DNA of 64,000 nucleotides from Serratia quinivorans (GCF_946227985.1 NZ_CAMKGL010000004.1:1-64000); one strand, 5' to 3'. Positions 52,740 through 64,000 are shown, counted from the stretch's first letter. Notes: generated from the letters alone by a model not told the origin. Numbers and translations are program-made.

Positions 52740-53648
52740 TTAGAAATACCCTTGACGCTTTTTCAGCTCCATCGAGCCGGACTGATCGCGGTCGATCATC
52801 CGTCCCTGGCGCTCACTGGTGGTGGATACCAACATCTCTTCGATGATTTCCGGCAGCGTTTGCGCTTCGGACTCCACCGCGCCGGTCAGCGGCCAGCAAC
52901 CCAGGGTGCGGAAGCGCACCATGCGCTGGCTGATCACTTCGCCCGGCTGCAGATCGATGCGATCGTCGTCCACCATCAACAGCATGCCGTCGCGCTCTAC
53001 CACCGGACGTGGCTTCGCCAGGTACAAAGGGATGATGTCGATCTTTTCCAGGAAAATGTATTGCCAGATATCCAGCTCGGTCCAGTTCGACAGTGGGAAC
53101 ACACGAATACTCTCGCCCTTGTTGATCTGACCGTTGTAGTTGTGCCACAGCTCCGGGCGCTGGTTCTTCGGATCCCAACGGTGGAAGCGGTCGCGGAAAG
53201 AATAGATACGCTCTTTGGCGCGTGACTTTTCTTCATCACGGCGAGCACCACCAAAGGCGGCATCAAAACCGTATTTGTTCAGCGCCTGCTTCAAGCCTTC
53301 GGTTTTCATGATATCGGTGTGCTTGGCACTGCCGTGAACGAACGGGTTAATACCCATAGCCACGCCTTCCGGATTTTTGTGTACCAGCAGCTCAAAACCG
53401 TACTCCTTGGCGGTGCGGTCACGGAATTGGTACATCTCACTGAATTTCCAGCCGGTATCCACGTGCAGCAGAGGGAACGGCAGTGTGCCTGGGAAGAAGG
53501 CCTTACGCGCCAGGTGCAGCATCACGGAAGAGTCTTTACCGATGGAATAAAGCATCACCGGGTTGCCGAATTCAGCGGCGACTTCACGGATGATATGGAT
53601 ACTCTCCGCCTCCAATTGCCGCAAATGAGTGAGTCGTTTTTCGTCCAT
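52740..53648 (-). CDS. cysD: Sulfate adenylyltransferase subunit 2 CysD
   Basis: Catalytic subunit making APS from sulfate and ATP. 302 residues, as in E. coli; PP-loop [10 protein letters not shown] (near 36-45). Follows cysG by 9 bp. Confidence 0.97.
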   Translation of the reverse strand: MDEKRLTHLRQLEAESIHIIREVAAEFGNPVMLYSIGKDSSVMLHLARKAFFPGTLPFPLLHVDTGWKFSEMYQFRDRTAKEYGFELLVHKNPEGVAMGINPFVHGSAKHTDIMKTEGLKQALNKYGFDAAFGGARRDEEKSRAKERIYSFRDRFHRWDPKNQRPELWHNYNGQINKGESIRVFPLSNWTELDIWQYIFLEKIDIIPLYLAKPRPVVERDGMLLMVDDDRIDLQPGEVISQRMVRFRTLGCWPLTGAVESEAQTLPEIIEEMLVSTTSERQGRMIDRDQSGSMELKKRQGYF

Positions 53649-53657
53649 AACAGATCC

Positions 53658-55088
53658 TTAAGCCAAATTCACGACGGCTGGGCGTGATACCCCTGCCGCC
53701 TGCGGTTGATGCCCAAACCAGGCGATTTGGTGATGTAAGTCCACCACTTCGCCGATCACCAGCAGCGCCGGTAACGGTGCCTGTTGAGCCAATTGTTCGA
53801 GTTGTTGCAGCGTACCGGTTTGCACCAGTTGGTCCGCACGCGTGCCACGGCTGATTACCGCCACCGGCGTTGTGGCCGCACGGCCGTAGGCCATCAGGCG
53901 CTGGCTGATATCCGCCGCCTTCATGGTGCCCATGTAGATAGCCAGAGTCTGGCGCGCACGCGCCAAATCGGCCCAGTCCAGCCCATCGCCGTCGGGGCGA
54001 CAGTGGCCGGTAATAAAGGTAACGCTCTGTGCGTGATCGCGGTGCGTCAGCGGGATACCGGCATAGGCGGTTGCCCCGGCGGCGGCCGTTACCCCCGGCA
54101 CCACCTGGAACGGAATGCCCGCCGCGGCGGCCACCTGTAATTCTTCACCGCCGCGACCAAAGATAAAGGGATCGCCGCCCTTCAGCCGCACCACACGTTT
54201 ACCCTGCTGCGCCAGTTCCACCAGCAGACGGTTGGTTTCTTCCTGGATCACCGAGTGTGCGCCAGCGCGTTTGCCCACGCAGATGCGTTCGGCATCGCGA
54301 CGAACCAAATCAAGAATTTCATCGCTAACCAGATGGTCGTACAGCACCACGTCGGCCTGCTGCATCACCTGCAGCCCGCGCAGGGTCAGTAACCCCACGT
54401 CGCCCGGCCCGGCCCCCACCAGGGCAATTTCACCCTGAGTACCTTCACTGCCCTGTGCAAACTGCTGTAAGTCCTGTTCCAATTGCCGCTGCGCCTCGGC
54501 GGTTTGGCCATTGGCCACCAGCGTTGAGAAGCGGCCGCCAAAGGTTTTTTCCCAAAAACGACGGCGTTCGCCGATCGTATTCAGCCGTTGCTTCACCTGA
54601 CCACGCCAGCGCCCGGCTACCTCAGCCATCTGTCCCAGGCTGGCGGGCAACAAGGCTTCAAGTTTTTCACGCAGCATGCGTGCCAACACCGGTGCCTGAC
54701 CACTGGAAGAGACGGCTACCACCAAGGGTGAGCGGTCGATAATCGACGGGAAGATGAACGAACAGCGCGGCTGATCGTCCACTACGTTGGCCAGCACCCG
54801 GCGTTTATCCGCCTCGCTAAATACCTTGGCATTCAGTGCACTGTCATCGGTGGCGGCAATCACCAGGAAAACCTCATCCAGTTGCTGCGCGGCAAAAGCC
54901 TGTCCCAGCCAGTGGATCTGCCCCTGCTGACGCAGTTGTTCGAGTATCGGTGAGAGTGACTGCGCAACTATCCGTATTTCAGCCCCGGCGCGCAGGAGAA
55001 GATCAACTTTGCGCGCAGCCACTTCACCGCCGCCAACGACCAACACCGGACGTTGTTTCAGGTCGGCGAATATAGGTAGATAGTCCAC
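53658..55088 (-). CDS. cysG: Siroheme synthase CysG (fused methyltransferase/dehydrogenase/ferrochelatase)
   Basis: Converts uroporphyrinogen III to siroheme, the cofactor of the sulfite reductase CysI. 476 residues: N-terminal NAD-binding precorrin-2 dehydrogenase/ferrochelatase with [11 protein letters not shown] (near 17-27) and dimerisation domain, then SAM uroporphyrinogen-III methyltransferase (from about 217: [15 protein letters not shown]). Unlike E. coli, where cysG is with nirB, it heads the cysGDNC operon here, linking cofactor supply to sulfate assimilation. Confidence 0.96.
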   Translation of the reverse strand: MDYLPIFADLKQRPVLVVGGGEVAARKVDLLLRAGAEIRIVAQSLSPILEQLRQQGQIHWLGQAFAAQQLDEVFLVIAATDDSALNAKVFSEADKRRVLANVVDDQPRCSFIFPSIIDRSPLVVAVSSSGQAPVLARMLREKLEALLPASLGQMAEVAGRWRGQVKQRLNTIGERRRFWEKTFGGRFSTLVANGQTAEAQRQLEQDLQQFAQGSEGTQGEIALVGAGPGDVGLLTLRGLQVMQQADVVLYDHLVSDEILDLVRRDAERICVGKRAGAHSVIQEETNRLLVELAQQGKRVVRLKGGDPFIFGRGGEELQVAAAAGIPFQVVPGVTAAAGATAYAGIPLTHRDHAQSVTFITGHCRPDGDGLDWADLARARQTLAIYMGTMKAADISQRLMAYGRAATTPVAVISRGTRADQLVQTGTLQQLEQLAQQAPLPALLVIGEVVDLHHQIAWFGHQPQAAGVSRPAVVNLA

Positions 55089-55350
55089 AACAGCCTTTTC
55101 ATTTATGCAGGAAGATAGTGTGACTATACGGGCTGAGATTTAGCCTCTGAAATGACGAAAAGGAATGACTAGTTCCTTTATGGAATATAGGCCGCAGCAC
55201 AGGGCTCAAGCAGTGATAATCGCGACGAAAGTTTGCGCGTTTGTACCAAAATTAAGAGCGGGAGAAATTGTTTAATCTTGCGTACCGTCTCATACTGAAC
55301 ACCGCAAAAAAACAATCGGTATCGCCGATATCAAAGAAGGATTTTTCGGT
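55089..55350. other. Divergent regulatory region between cysG and iap
   Basis: 262 bp expected to hold the CysB-dependent promoter of cysGDNC. A CysB site is too degenerate to call by eye. Confidence 0.5.
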
Positions 55351-56424
55351 ATGTTTTCCCGCTTTTCTCTGAAGGCCGGCCTGCTGGTTGCAGTGCTCGG
55401 CGGTGTTTTCAGCGTTTCTGCCGCCACACAGCCCGCGAAAGAGTCCCCGATGGGTAAATTCGCCGCCGACCAAATCCGTCATATCGCGACTTATTTTCCC
55501 GGCCGTATGGCAGGCAGCCCGGCCGAATTGCTCACCGCAGACTATCTAAACCAGCAGTTCAGCAAGATGGGTTATCAGAGCGACATCCGCAGCTTCAATA
55601 CCCGTTATCTCTACACCAGTAAAGACGGTAAAAAGAACTGGAATAATGTTACCGCCAGTTCGGTGATCGCCGCTAAAAATGGCAGCAATCCGCAGCAAAT
55701 TCTGATCGTGGCGCATTTTGATACCTATACGCCACAAAGCGACGCCGACCTGGATAACAACCTCGGCGGCTTGACGCTACAGGGCGTCGATGACAATGCC
55801 TCTGGCATCGGCGTAATGCTGGAATTGGCAGAGCGCCTGAAGAACATCCCCACGGCTTACGGCCTGCGCTTTGTTGCCACCAGCGCCGAAGAAATCGGCT
55901 CATTGGGGGCGCAGAACTATCTGCAGCGCATGAGCCCGGAAGAAAAACGCAATACCGTGCTGGTGATTAACCTCGACAGCCTGATCACCGGCGATCGCCT
56001 GTATTTCAATGCCGGCCGCAACACGCCACCCAAGTTGGCAAAACAGAGCCGCGATCGCGCACTGGATATCGCCCACCGCTATGGCATCGCCGCTGCCACC
56101 AACCCGGGCAACCAGGCGCATCCTAAAGGCACCGGCTGCTGCTCCGATCAGGAAGTATTTGATAAAGCCGGTATTCCGGTGCTGTCCGTCGAAGCCACCA
56201 ACTGGTCGCTGGGCAAGAAAGACGGCTATCAGCAGCGTGCCGTCAGCCCGCACTTCCCACAGGGCATGAGTTGGCACCGCCCGCAGTACGATAATCTGCA
56301 ATATCTGGAGCGTAATTTGCCAGGACGGATCGACAAGCGCAGCCGCGAGAGCGTGCAGATCCTGTTGCCGTTGATCAAAGAGCTGGCGCAGGCGCATCCG
56401 CCTAAAGCACCAAAGAAAAAGTAG
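55351..56424 (+). CDS. iap: Aminopeptidase Iap (alkaline phosphatase isozyme conversion)
   Basis: 357-residue M28-family zinc aminopeptidase exported by a signal peptide (about 1-24). In E. coli Iap removes the N-terminal Arg of alkaline phosphatase. Metal-site blocks HFDTYTP, DDNASG and TSAEEIGSLG are present. Located inside the cys cluster, as in E. coli between cysD and cysH. Confidence 0.93.
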   Translation: MFSRFSLKAGLLVAVLGGVFSVSAATQPAKESPMGKFAADQIRHIATYFPGRMAGSPAELLTADYLNQQFSKMGYQSDIRSFNTRYLYTSKDGKKNWNNVTASSVIAAKNGSNPQQILIVAHFDTYTPQSDADLDNNLGGLTLQGVDDNASGIGVMLELAERLKNIPTAYGLRFVATSAEEIGSLGAQNYLQRMSPEEKRNTVLVINLDSLITGDRLYFNAGRNTPPKLAKQSRDRALDIAHRYGIAAATNPGNQAHPKGTGCCSDQEVFDKAGIPVLSVEATNWSLGKKDGYQQRAVSPHFPQGMSWHRPQYDNLQYLERNLPGRIDKRSRESVQILLPLIKELAQAHPPKAPKKK

Positions 56425-56436
56425 CCCCCCACAGAA

Positions 56437-56472
56437 ACACCAGGGGCCCAGCCAATGCTGAGCCCCTGGTCA
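56437..56472. terminator. Hairpin between convergent iap and cysH
   Basis: ACCAGGGGC-CCAGCCAATGCT-GAGCCCCTGGT; a strong stem, T runs weak on both sides. Confidence 0.65.
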
Positions 56473-56485
56473 GTTTAATCGGGTA

Positions 56486-57220
56486 TTAGCCTTCGTGCAG
56501 GCCGCACTCACGCTTCAGGCCGAAGAAGCGGGTTTCTTCCTCGCTCATGCCCGGTTCCCATTTCTGCGTGGTGTGGGTATCCCCCACCGACAGATAGCCT
56601 TGCTCCCACAACGGGTGATAACTCAGGCCGTGCTCGGTCAGGTATTGATAAATCTTGCGGTTGTCCCAGTCGATAATCGGCAGAATTTTGAACACTCCGC
56701 GCTGCACTGCCAACACCGGCAAGTGGGCGCGACTGCCCGATTGTTCGCGACGCAGGCCGGCGAACCAGGTCTGCCCGCCCAGAGTTTCCAGCGCGCGATT
56801 CATAGGCTCAACCTTGTTGATTTGGTTGTATTTCTCAATGCCCTCAACGCCCTGCTCCCACAGCTTGCCATAGCGTGCCTCCTGCCAGGCAGGCGACTGC
56901 TCGGCGCGGAACACCTGCAGGTTCAACTTCAGCATGTCGGCCAACCGATCGATAAACTGATAGGTTTCCGGGAACAAATAGCCGGTATCGGTGAGGATCA
57001 CCGGGATATCCGGCTTGATCCTGGTCACCAAATGCAAACACACCGCCGCCTGAATGCCAAAGCTTGAAGAGAGTACAAACTCGCCCGGCAAATGCTCCAG
57101 CGCCCATTCGACACGCTGCTCGGCAGAAAGGGTTTCCAACTGACCATTAACCACCGCCAGTGCCAACGCCTGCCCTGATTTGGGCAGCGCGTTCAGCTCC
57201 GCCAGATTGAATTCAGCCAT
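56486..57220 (-). CDS. cysH: PAPS reductase CysH
   Basis: Reduces PAPS to sulfite with thioredoxin. 244 residues (E. coli 244). PP-loop-like SSSFGIQA, and the catalytic Cys in the C-terminal ECGLHEG, without the iron-sulfur cysteine pairs of APS reductases. Last gene of cysJIH; 71 bp after cysI. Confidence 0.97.
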   Translation of the reverse strand: MAEFNLAELNALPKSGQALALAVVNGQLETLSAEQRVEWALEHLPGEFVLSSSFGIQAAVCLHLVTRIKPDIPVILTDTGYLFPETYQFIDRLADMLKLNLQVFRAEQSPAWQEARYGKLWEQGVEGIEKYNQINKVEPMNRALETLGGQTWFAGLRREQSGSRAHLPVLAVQRGVFKILPIIDWDNRKIYQYLTEHGLSYHPLWEQGYLSVGDTHTTQKWEPGMSEEETRFFGLKRECGLHEG

Positions 57221-57291
57221 GTTGCCTGCCTCCTGATGCTTGAATCATACCGCGCAGATCCAGCCCCCTGTAACAGCGGGGCCAAATGGCG

Positions 57292-59007
57292 TCAGTCCCA
57301 GAAATCCTGCGCCGGATCAACCACCGGCCTGACCACACCGGCGCGGATGGTGAAATCACCAAAGCCTTCGCCAGCCGTGCGCTCAGTGGCCCAACGGCCT
57401 ACCAGTTGGTCAATCTCTCGCAGAATTTCTTCTTCGTTAATATTTTCACGGTACATACGCGGTATACGCGTGCCTTCCCGGTTACCGCCCAAATGCAGGT
57501 TATAGCGACCTACCGCTTTACCCACCAGGCCAATCTCCGCCAGCAGCGCACGGCCACAGCCGTTCGGGCAACCGGTGATGCGCAGTACGATATGCTCATC
57601 ACCCACGCCGTGCCGATGCAGGATCCCTTCCACCTTGGTGACGAACTCCGGCAGGAAACGCTCGGCCTCCGCCATTGCCAACGGGCAGGTCGGGAAGGAT
57701 ACGCAAGCCATCGAGTTTTGGCGCTGTACGCTAACCCCATCGTCGATCAGGCCATGATCCCGCGCCAGCGCTTCGATCTTCGCCTTCTCGCTTTCCGGCA
57801 CGCCGGCGACGATCAGGTTCTGGTTGGCGGTCAGGCGGAAGTCCCCTTTGTGGATCCGCGCGATCTCGGCAACGCCGGTTTTCAGCGGACGCCCCGGGTA
57901 ATCCAATAACCGACCGTTCTCAATAAACAGCGTCAGGTGCCATTGGTTATCAATGCCTTTCACCCAACCAATGCGATCGCCGCGACCGGTGAATTCGTAC
58001 GGGCGGATCGGCTCAAAAGTGATGCCTGCCCGTTTTTCGACTTCGGCGCGGAAGGTATCCACCCCGACGCGCTCCAGCGTGTATTTGGTTTTGGCATTTT
58101 TACGATCGGTACGATTACCCCAGTCGCGCTGGGTGGTCACTACCGCTTCGGCGACTGCCAGCGTGTGCTCCAGCGGGATGTAGCCGAACTCGCTGGCCTG
58201 GCGCGCATAGGTTTTCTTGTTGCCATGTTCAATCGACAGGCCGCCTCCCACCAACAGATTGAAGCCCACCAGCTTGCCGTTTTTGGCGATCGCCACAAAG
58301 TTCATGTCGTTGGCGTGCAGGTCAACGTCGTTCTGCGGCGGGATCACCACCGTGGTTTTAAACTTGCGCGGCAGATAGGTCGCACCGAGGATCGGCTCTT
58401 CGTCGGTGGTCGCCACTTTTTCCTGATCCAGCCACACTTCCGCGTAGGCGCGAGTACGCGGCAACAGATGTTCGGAAATTTTCTTAGCCCATTCATAGGC
58501 TTCCTGATGCAGTTCTGACTCCACCGGGTTAGAAGTACAAAGCACGTTACGGTTAACGTCGTTGGCGGTAGCCAGCGCGTCCAGCCCCAGGCGGCCCAAC
58601 AGTTGATGAACCGGCTTAACGTTGCCCTTCAAAATGCCATGGAACTGGAAGGTCTGGCGGTTGGTGATACGAATGCTGCCGTACAGGGTGCTTTCCTGCG
58701 CGAACTTATCAATGCCCAGCCACTGCTGGGGCGAGATAATCCCCCCCGGCAGACGGCAGCGCAGCATCATCGCGTGGCGCGGCTCCAGCTTCTGCTCGGC
58801 ACGTTCGGCACGGATATCACGGTCGTCCTGCTGGTACATGCCGTGAAAACGGATCAGCAGGAAGTTGTCACCGGTAAAGCCACCGGTCAGGCCGTCCTTC
58901 AAATCTTCAGCGATGGTGCCGCGCAGGAAGTTGCTTTCTTTCTTCAAACGCTCGGCATCGGCCAATTTGCCTTCAACCACCAGAGGCCCCGGGTGTTTAT
59001 CACTCAT
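57292..59007 (-). CDS. cysI: Sulfite reductase hemoprotein subunit CysI
   Basis: Reduces sulfite to sulfide using siroheme and a [4Fe-4S] cluster. 571 residues (E. coli 570). Cluster cysteines in the C-terminal half: [10 protein letters not shown] and [12 protein letters not shown]. Overlaps cysJ by one base. Confidence 0.97.
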   Translation of the reverse strand: MSDKHPGPLVVEGKLADAERLKKESNFLRGTIAEDLKDGLTGGFTGDNFLLIRFHGMYQQDDRDIRAERAEQKLEPRHAMMLRCRLPGGIISPQQWLGIDKFAQESTLYGSIRITNRQTFQFHGILKGNVKPVHQLLGRLGLDALATANDVNRNVLCTSNPVESELHQEAYEWAKKISEHLLPRTRAYAEVWLDQEKVATTDEEPILGATYLPRKFKTTVVIPPQNDVDLHANDMNFVAIAKNGKLVGFNLLVGGGLSIEHGNKKTYARQASEFGYIPLEHTLAVAEAVVTTQRDWGNRTDRKNAKTKYTLERVGVDTFRAEVEKRAGITFEPIRPYEFTGRGDRIGWVKGIDNQWHLTLFIENGRLLDYPGRPLKTGVAEIARIHKGDFRLTANQNLIVAGVPESEKAKIEALARDHGLIDDGVSVQRQNSMACVSFPTCPLAMAEAERFLPEFVTKVEGILHRHGVGDEHIVLRITGCPNGCGRALLAEIGLVGKAVGRYNLHLGGNREGTRIPRMYRENINEEEILREIDQLVGRWATERTAGEGFGDFTIRAGVVRPVVDPAQDFWD

Positions 59008-60806
59008 CAGTAAACATCTCGCTGATAACGGCGCTCAAGGCGCAGCTCACTTAAAAATTCATCCGCCAGCTCGGTATCCATACCACCGTGCTCGGCCACC
59101 AGTTCCAGTAATGTGTTTTCCACGTCTTTTGCCATGCGGTTGGCATCGCCACAGACGTAAATATGCGCGCCTTCCTGGATCCAACGCCACACCTCTGCGC
59201 CCTGTTCGCGCAGTTTGTCTTGTACGTAGACTTTATGTTGTTGGTCACGTGACCAGGCCAGATCGATGCGGGTCAGCAGGCCATCCTTCACATAGCGCTG
59301 CCATTCGACCTGATACAGGAAATCTTCGGTAAAATGCGGGTTGCCAAAGAACAGCCAATTCTTGCCGCCGGCGCCGTCAGCGTCACGCTGCTGCATAAAG
59401 GCGCGGAAAGGCGCAATGCCGGTGCCAGGGCCAATCATGATCACCGGCGTTTCCGGGTTGGCCGGCAGGCGGAAGTTGTCGTTGTGCTCGATGAACACCC
59501 GCACATCGCCGTCCTCTTCCAGGCGATCGGCCAGGAAGCTGGAAGCGCCACCGGCACGAGCGCGACCGTCAATGTCATAGCGCACCACGCCAACGGTAAC
59601 CTGTACTTCGTTTTCGTTCTCAGCCTGCGACGAAGCGATGGAATACAGGCGCGGCGTCAACGGACGCAGCAGACCAATCAACTGTTCGGCATTGAGATCG
59701 GCCGGTGCCTGACGCACCATGTCAACAATCGGCGTATTGTGCGCGTAATGCTGCAGCGCGGCCTTATCTGCCAGCAGGCCAATCAGCTTCTCGTCACGCG
59801 ACAGCGCCGCGTATTTGTCGACGATCAGCGTAGTGTTCTGCGTCAATTCGAAATGGCTGCGCAATGCTTGCGCCAGCGGCAAAGTTTTACCTTCGACCTC
59901 CACCGGCTCGTCGCCTTTCAGCCACAGCAGTTGCACCAGTTCGTCCACCAGCGCAGGATCGTTATCGAACCAGATGCCCAGCGCGTCACCCGGTCGGTAG
60001 CGCAGCCCAGAATCGCCCAGATCAATCTCGATATGGCGCACGTCTTTATCTGACGCACGGCCGGTAATTTTTTGTTTCACCGCCAGTTGCGCGGTCAGCG
60101 GCTGTTCTTTGCTGTACGGGCTGCTGTCGAGCAGATCAACTGCACCGCTGGCCAACACGCCCGGTGCGGCATTTTCCGCCGGCGCGCGTGCTTTCAACAC
60201 TTCCACGACCTGTTTACGCCAGGCCGTGGCCAGTTCCTGATATTCCACGTCGGCGTCAACCCGCTCAACCAGGCGCTCTGCACCCAGTTCGGCCAGCTTG
60301 CTGTCGAAGTCTTTACCCGACTGACAGAAGTTTTCGTAGGACGTGTCCCCCAGGCCGAATACCGCAAACGCGGTCTCGTTTAGCTTGGGTGCCTTCTTCG
60401 AGAACAGGAATTTATGCAGCGCCACCGCCTCTTCCGCCGGCTCGCCTTCCCCCTGAGTGGAGGCGACAATCACCAGCAAACGTTCCTGGGCAATCTGCTT
60501 GAATTTGTAGTCACCGGCGTTCACCAGGGTGACGCTCAGCTTGGCGGACAACAGATCGTCGCGCAGCTGTTCCGCCAGGCGGCGTGCATTGCCAGTCTGC
60601 GAAGCAGAGATCACCGTGATGCTGGCGGCAGCGGAAGCTACCGGCGCAATGGCAACGCTGCCAGGCTGTTGATTTACCATTCCCCAGAAATAACCTGACA
60701 GCCATGCCAGCTGCGTTGGTGAATATTCACCAATCGCCGCCTGCAGGCGCGCCAGCTGTTCGGGCGTCAGCGGGAGCAAAGATGTTGGAGGTGCCTGAGT
60801 CGTCAT
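59007..60806 (-). CDS. cysJ: Sulfite reductase flavoprotein subunit CysJ
   Basis: Passes electrons from NADPH through FAD and FMN to CysI. 599 residues: flavodoxin domain (about 63-200), FAD-binding domain (about 230-445, RLYSIASS motif) and NADPH domain ([16 protein letters not shown]), ending RRYQRDVY. First gene of cysJIH. Confidence 0.97.
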   Translation of the reverse strand: MTTQAPPTSLLPLTPEQLARLQAAIGEYSPTQLAWLSGYFWGMVNQQPGSVAIAPVASAAASITVISASQTGNARRLAEQLRDDLLSAKLSVTLVNAGDYKFKQIAQERLLVIVASTQGEGEPAEEAVALHKFLFSKKAPKLNETAFAVFGLGDTSYENFCQSGKDFDSKLAELGAERLVERVDADVEYQELATAWRKQVVEVLKARAPAENAAPGVLASGAVDLLDSSPYSKEQPLTAQLAVKQKITGRASDKDVRHIEIDLGDSGLRYRPGDALGIWFDNDPALVDELVQLLWLKGDEPVEVEGKTLPLAQALRSHFELTQNTTLIVDKYAALSRDEKLIGLLADKAALQHYAHNTPIVDMVRQAPADLNAEQLIGLLRPLTPRLYSIASSQAENENEVQVTVGVVRYDIDGRARAGGASSFLADRLEEDGDVRVFIEHNDNFRLPANPETPVIMIGPGTGIAPFRAFMQQRDADGAGGKNWLFFGNPHFTEDFLYQVEWQRYVKDGLLTRIDLAWSRDQQHKVYVQDKLREQGAEVWRWIQEGAHIYVCGDANRMAKDVENTLLELVAEHGGMDTELADEFLSELRLERRYQRDVY

Positions 60807-61241
60807 TGCAGTACTTATTTCCTATACTTGGCACCTATCCAGCCAGGTGCTCGCCAGTGTCAGCCGCTTTTTTCATTCGGTCTGCGGTCCTGAAAAGATC
60901 AGGAGAGTTTGTAAGGTTACCCAGCCGATTGGCAACGATTAAATAAGGGATAGCAATAAATAATAACTAAAATGACTAAGCTGTTTTTCTGGTAACGGAT
61001 AGTGCTTAAAGCGCTAAGCGATTTTTTTTATCCACATGAAAATTAAATCATTTTTTTGACGTTTATTGAATGAATCGCATTTAGCACTCATTACCCCAAT
61101 CGATAGGTCTCATTCATACCAAACAAAAAAAGTGTTAAGCCAACTTTGCTCGCGCTACCGGTAGACCAAAGCGGTATAAATGGCAAGCAAGCTCCGTTTC
61201 CGGTAAACTTCGGCGGTTTTTGAGTCAATGAGGCCGTAATA
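60807..61241. other. Divergent regulatory region between cysJ and queD
   Basis: 435 bp. Should hold the CysB-activated cysJIH promoter; A/T-rich part at 60945-61085. No gene seen. Confidence 0.5.
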
Positions 61242-61601
61242 ATGGCAACCACGCTGTTTAAAGATTTTCAGTTTGAAGCCGCACACCGCTTGCCGAACGT
61301 AGCGGAGGGCCATAAATGTGGCCGTCTGCACGGGCATTCGTTTATGGTGCGTCTGGAAGTGACCGGTGAAGTGGATGCACACACCGGTTGGGTGATGGAT
61401 TTCGCCGAGCTTAAAGCCGTGTTCTCCCCAATCTGGGAGCGCCTGGATCATAATTATCTCAATGATATTCCAGGATTGGAAAATCCCACCAGCGAAGTCC
61501 TTGCCGCCTGGATTTGGCAGCAGCTCAAACCCCAGCTGCCGGAACTGACTGCGGTGATGGTGAAAGAAACCTGTACCGCGGGATGCGTGTATAAAGGTTA
61601 A
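61242..61601 (+). CDS. queD: 6-carboxytetrahydropterin synthase QueD
   Basis: Queuosine-pathway enzyme of the PTPS-like family. 119 residues; zinc His residues in FEAAHRLP and RLHGHSF, and catalytic Cys in HKCGRLHGH. Converges on queE, the next pathway enzyme. Confidence 0.96.
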   Translation: MATTLFKDFQFEAAHRLPNVAEGHKCGRLHGHSFMVRLEVTGEVDAHTGWVMDFAELKAVFSPIWERLDHNYLNDIPGLENPTSEVLAAWIWQQLKPQLPELTAVMVKETCTAGCVYKG

Positions 61602-61604
61602 AGA

Positions 61605-61630
61605 AAGGGCGCCCTATGGCGCCCTGAATT
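61605..61630. terminator. Terminator between queD and queE
   Basis: GGGCGCC-CTAT-GGCGCCC followed by TGAATTTT. Confidence 0.7.
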
Positions 61631-62302
61631 TTATGCGATATTCAGATACTTATGGGTCTGCATCGACAGGCGCCAGTTGCGCGCAATGCAGGTTTCAATA
61701 CACAGGCGGGTCGCCTCTTCCTTCTGACTGATCGGCTGCAACGCGATAATCCGCGACTTCTCATCGTGCAGCGTCGCCAGCAGCGCATCCAGCGCTTCAA
61801 TATCACGCTCACGTCCGACCGGGTGTTTCACTTCATCAGCACGTTGCAAAGCCTGGCTCAACACCTTCATGCCGCCGCGCATCCCCACCTTGGGTGAAAC
61901 CGTCACCCAGGTTTTCGCCGAACATTGGATTTCATGCGTGCCACTGGTTTCAATCTGGCAACCATAGCCATGGTCTTCCAGCAATTGGGTCAGCGGGGTC
62001 AAATCGTAAATACAGGGTTCGCCTCCGGTGATTACCACGTGGCGAGCGGTGTAGCCTTGTTGGCGAATGACGGCCAGTAACTGCTCGGCACTGGCGCTCC
62101 CCCAGGCATCGCTCTCTTCGGTTTTCACCAGAATCCGTTGCATATCAACTTCCCGATTGGCTTCCTTTTCCCAGGTATGTTTGGTATCGCACCAGCTGCA
62201 TCCTACCGGGCAGCCCTGCAGGCGGATAAAAATGGCCGGAACGCCGGTAAAAAAGCCTTCGCCCTGCAAGGTTTGGAACATTTCATTAATCGGGTACTGC
62301 AT
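61631..62302 (-). CDS. queE: 7-carboxy-7-deazaguanine synthase QueE
   Basis: Radical-SAM enzyme that makes CDG for queuosine. 223 residues (E. coli 223). The cluster motif is CPVGCSWC (C-x3-C-x2-C, near 31-38), and VVITGGEPCI is present. Enterobacterial QueE also arrests division under Mg2+/peptide stress in E. coli. Confidence 0.96.
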   Translation of the reverse strand: MQYPINEMFQTLQGEGFFTGVPAIFIRLQGCPVGCSWCDTKHTWEKEANREVDMQRILVKTEESDAWGSASAEQLLAVIRQQGYTARHVVITGGEPCIYDLTPLTQLLEDHGYGCQIETSGTHEIQCSAKTWVTVSPKVGMRGGMKVLSQALQRADEVKHPVGRERDIEALDALLATLHDEKSRIIALQPISQKEEATRLCIETCIARNWRLSMQTHKYLNIA

Positions 62303-62625
62303 CGGTTTCTCAATCTGGATAGGTAAAAAGGGATTATCGCAGATTCCGGCCCGGCGACCAAACAGGCGAAATTGTATTAAATTTTATCTTCCGCGCTGCT
62401 ACCAGCTTATCTCACCGGCTATCAGCTTCATTTAATTCACTTACCGTGCAATCCCCTGCCGCTGACGATGTAATCTGCTTCGCAAAAACAACATTTAATT
62501 AACGTATAAGATAAATATATTTGACATAAACCGCTCACACGCAGATGTATATACAGGCAAGCACAAGTCGGACGCCAGTTCCGGCGGTTCATTCATCACA
62601 ATCACATCTGCGTTTAGAGGGTGCT
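62303..62625. other. Divergent intergenic region between queE and the MFS gene
   Basis: 323 bp with an A/T-rich centre (62480-62530). No gene or named operator seen. Confidence 0.5.
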
Positions 62626-63963
62626 ATGGCTCATTCCACCGAGTTGAATATTCAGCAGGCCATCGACGACAGCAAATTCTCGCTGTTTCACTGGACCTTG
62701 ATCATTTTGGGATTTCTGATCCTGGCCATTGATGGCTTTGACACAGCGGCCATGGGGTATATCGCCCCTTCGGTCGCCAAAGACTGGGGCATTGTAAAAC
62801 AGGATCTCGGCCCGGTATTGAGCGCCGCCCTGTTGGGCCTGTCACTCGGTGCGCTGGTTGCCGGGCCAATCTCCGATCGTATCGGTCGCAAACGGGTGCT
62901 GGTGTTTTCATGCCTGTTCTTCGGTCTTTCGAGCCTGGCCACCGCCTATGCCGGCTCGCTCAATAGTCTGACGCTGTGGCGTTTTCTCACCGGCCTGGGG
63001 CTGGGAGCGGCAATGCCGAACGCCATCACGCTGATTTCCGAATATGCGCCGCAGCGCTGCCGCTCATTGGCGATTAATACCATGTACTGTGGTTTCCCTC
63101 TGGGGGCCGCGGGCGGTGGAGCGATTTCGTCATGGCTTATCCCGGCCTATGGCTGGCACAGCGTGCTGTTGCTGGGAGCAATCGCTCCGCTGGTGCTGAC
63201 GGTATTGTTGATCCTGTTCCTGCCGGAATCGGTGAAGTACATGGTTAACCGCGGCAAAGACGCGATCAAAATCAAACGCATTGCCCAGCGCTTTGTCAGT
63301 CAGGATCTAGACAAGATAACTCGCTTCTATCTGTATGAAGAGAAACTGGCACAGTCGAAAACCAGCGTCGGGCTGTTGTTCACCCGGCCTTATCTGACCG
63401 GTACGCTGATGCTGTGGCTGACCTATTTTATGGGGCTGGTGATTTATTACGTGCTGCTAAGCTGGATGCCCATTCTGATGCAGGGGCTGGGCTATCAGTT
63501 GGAGCAGTCGGCTATCCTGACCTCGCTGTTCACCTTCGGCGGCACCCTTGGCATTCTGGTGGCCGGCTGGCTGATGGATCGCTGGAACGCCCATAAGGTG
63601 GTATCGAGCGGCTTTGTCATTACCGCGCTGCTGATCATGGCGATGGCCACCGAGGACAGCCATATCGTGCTGCTGGGTACCTTTATCTTCCTGATGGGGA
63701 TCACCATGAACGGTGCGCAGTCCGGCCTGCAAACGCTGGCAGCGACCTTCTACCCAACCCACAGCCGCGCAACCGGCATTGCCTGGATGCAGGGCATCGG
63801 CCGCTTTGGTGGCGTGGCAGGGACCATGATGGGAGCGCAATTGCTGGCCATGCAATGGGAAGTGCAGAGTATTTTGATGTTCCTGTGCGTGCCGGCGTTG
63901 ATCGCCGCTATCGCCACGGTATTCAAAATGACCCGCCGGGCGGTGTTACAGCCTGCTGCATAA
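62626..63963 (+). CDS. MFS transporter, aromatic acid:H+ symporter (AAHS) family
   Basis: 445 residues from ATG 62626 (MAHSTELNIQQAIDDSKF), preceded by AGAGGG; an upstream ATG at 62545 is not needed. Twelve transmembrane helices; the DGFDTAAMGYIAPS block in TM1 and GPISDRIGRKRVL between TM2 and TM3 are those of BenK/PcaK/MhpT-type transporters. Substrate probably an aromatic acid such as a hydroxybenzoate; no catabolic genes are adjacent in the window. Confidence 0.88.
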   Translation: MAHSTELNIQQAIDDSKFSLFHWTLIILGFLILAIDGFDTAAMGYIAPSVAKDWGIVKQDLGPVLSAALLGLSLGALVAGPISDRIGRKRVLVFSCLFFGLSSLATAYAGSLNSLTLWRFLTGLGLGAAMPNAITLISEYAPQRCRSLAINTMYCGFPLGAAGGGAISSWLIPAYGWHSVLLLGAIAPLVLTVLLILFLPESVKYMVNRGKDAIKIKRIAQRFVSQDLDKITRFYLYEEKLAQSKTSVGLLFTRPYLTGTLMLWLTYFMGLVIYYVLLSWMPILMQGLGYQLEQSAILTSLFTFGGTLGILVAGWLMDRWNAHKVVSSGFVITALLIMAMATEDSHIVLLGTFIFLMGITMNGAQSGLQTLAATFYPTHSRATGIAWMQGIGRFGGVAGTMMGAQLLAMQWEVQSILMFLCVPALIAAIATVFKMTRRAVLQPAA

Positions 63964-63970
63964 AGAAAAA

Positions 63971-63995
63971 TGCCCGTCCTCTGGCGGGCGTTTTT
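63971..63995 (+). terminator. Terminator of the MFS gene
   Basis: GCCCGTCC-TCT-GGCGGGC followed by TTTTT. Confidence 0.8.
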
Positions 63996-64000
63996 CTTGC

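Noticed and set aside
52813..53178. 121-codon ORF inside cysD
   Set aside because: Same-strand shifted-frame shadow of cysD with Arg/Gly/Ala-rich composition.

Overview
The window is a chromosome segment of an enterobacterium of the Yersiniaceae, most likely the genus Serratia. This rests on protein-level similarity and gene order: clpB-yfiH-rluD/bamD-raiA-pheLA/tyrA-aroF; rpsP-rimM-trmD-rplS and ffh/ypjD-corB; luxS-micA-gshA; a serV-argV type tRNA cluster with csrA, alaS, recX and recA; convergent mutS and rpoS; and a cysGDNC-iap-cysHIJ-queD block. Genus assignment is by recognition only; no search was run.

Layout. 1-300 is the promoter and leader of an rRNA operon reading off the left edge. 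480-21369 is dense core genome: protein disaggregation, ribosome and outer-membrane assembly, Phe/Tyr biosynthesis with its pheL attenuator and TyrR boxes, the rpsP operon, SRP, AI-2 synthesis and glutathione synthesis, plus the sRNA MicA. A lone P2-type Ogr zinc finger sits beside rplS. 21540-22120 holds three tRNA-Arg(ACG), one tRNA-Ser(GCT) and a terminal RtT-like repeat. 22432-29509 holds csrA, alaS, recX, recA (with LexA box), pncC and an MFS gene. 29521-34424 is a chitobiose/beta-glucoside PTS operon (EIIB, EIIC, GH1 enzyme, ChbR, ChbG) without an EIIA gene.

The most unusual part is 35249-41829. The native 5' end of mutS (35249) is interrupted at an 18-bp sequence that reappears at 40377 inside a second mutS start. 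Between the two copies lies an AT-rich remnant of an integrative element: DUF3289 and DUF943 genes, a RES-domain gene whose 5' end is cut by an IS3-family insertion sequence, and a frameshifted, truncated integrase beside the right end. The element supplies a new promoter region and the first 13 codons of mutS. mutS and the convergent rpoS are then both cut by one deletion: MutS sequence stops at residue 413 and RpoS sequence at residue 87, joined at 41569-41577 over shared bases. If the assembly is right, the strain lacks both a working MutS (mismatch repair) and a working RpoS (general stress sigma factor).

41883-47410 is the usual nlpD-pcm-surE-truD-ispF-ispD-ftsB run. 47817-50215 is a polar amino-acid ABC transporter with a large palindromic repeat between its first two genes. 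50268-60806 carries assimilatory sulfate reduction: CysDN sulfurylase, CysC kinase, CysH PAPS reductase, CysIJ sulfite reductase and CysG for its siroheme, with iap embedded. The window ends with queD, queE and an AAHS-type aromatic-acid MFS transporter.
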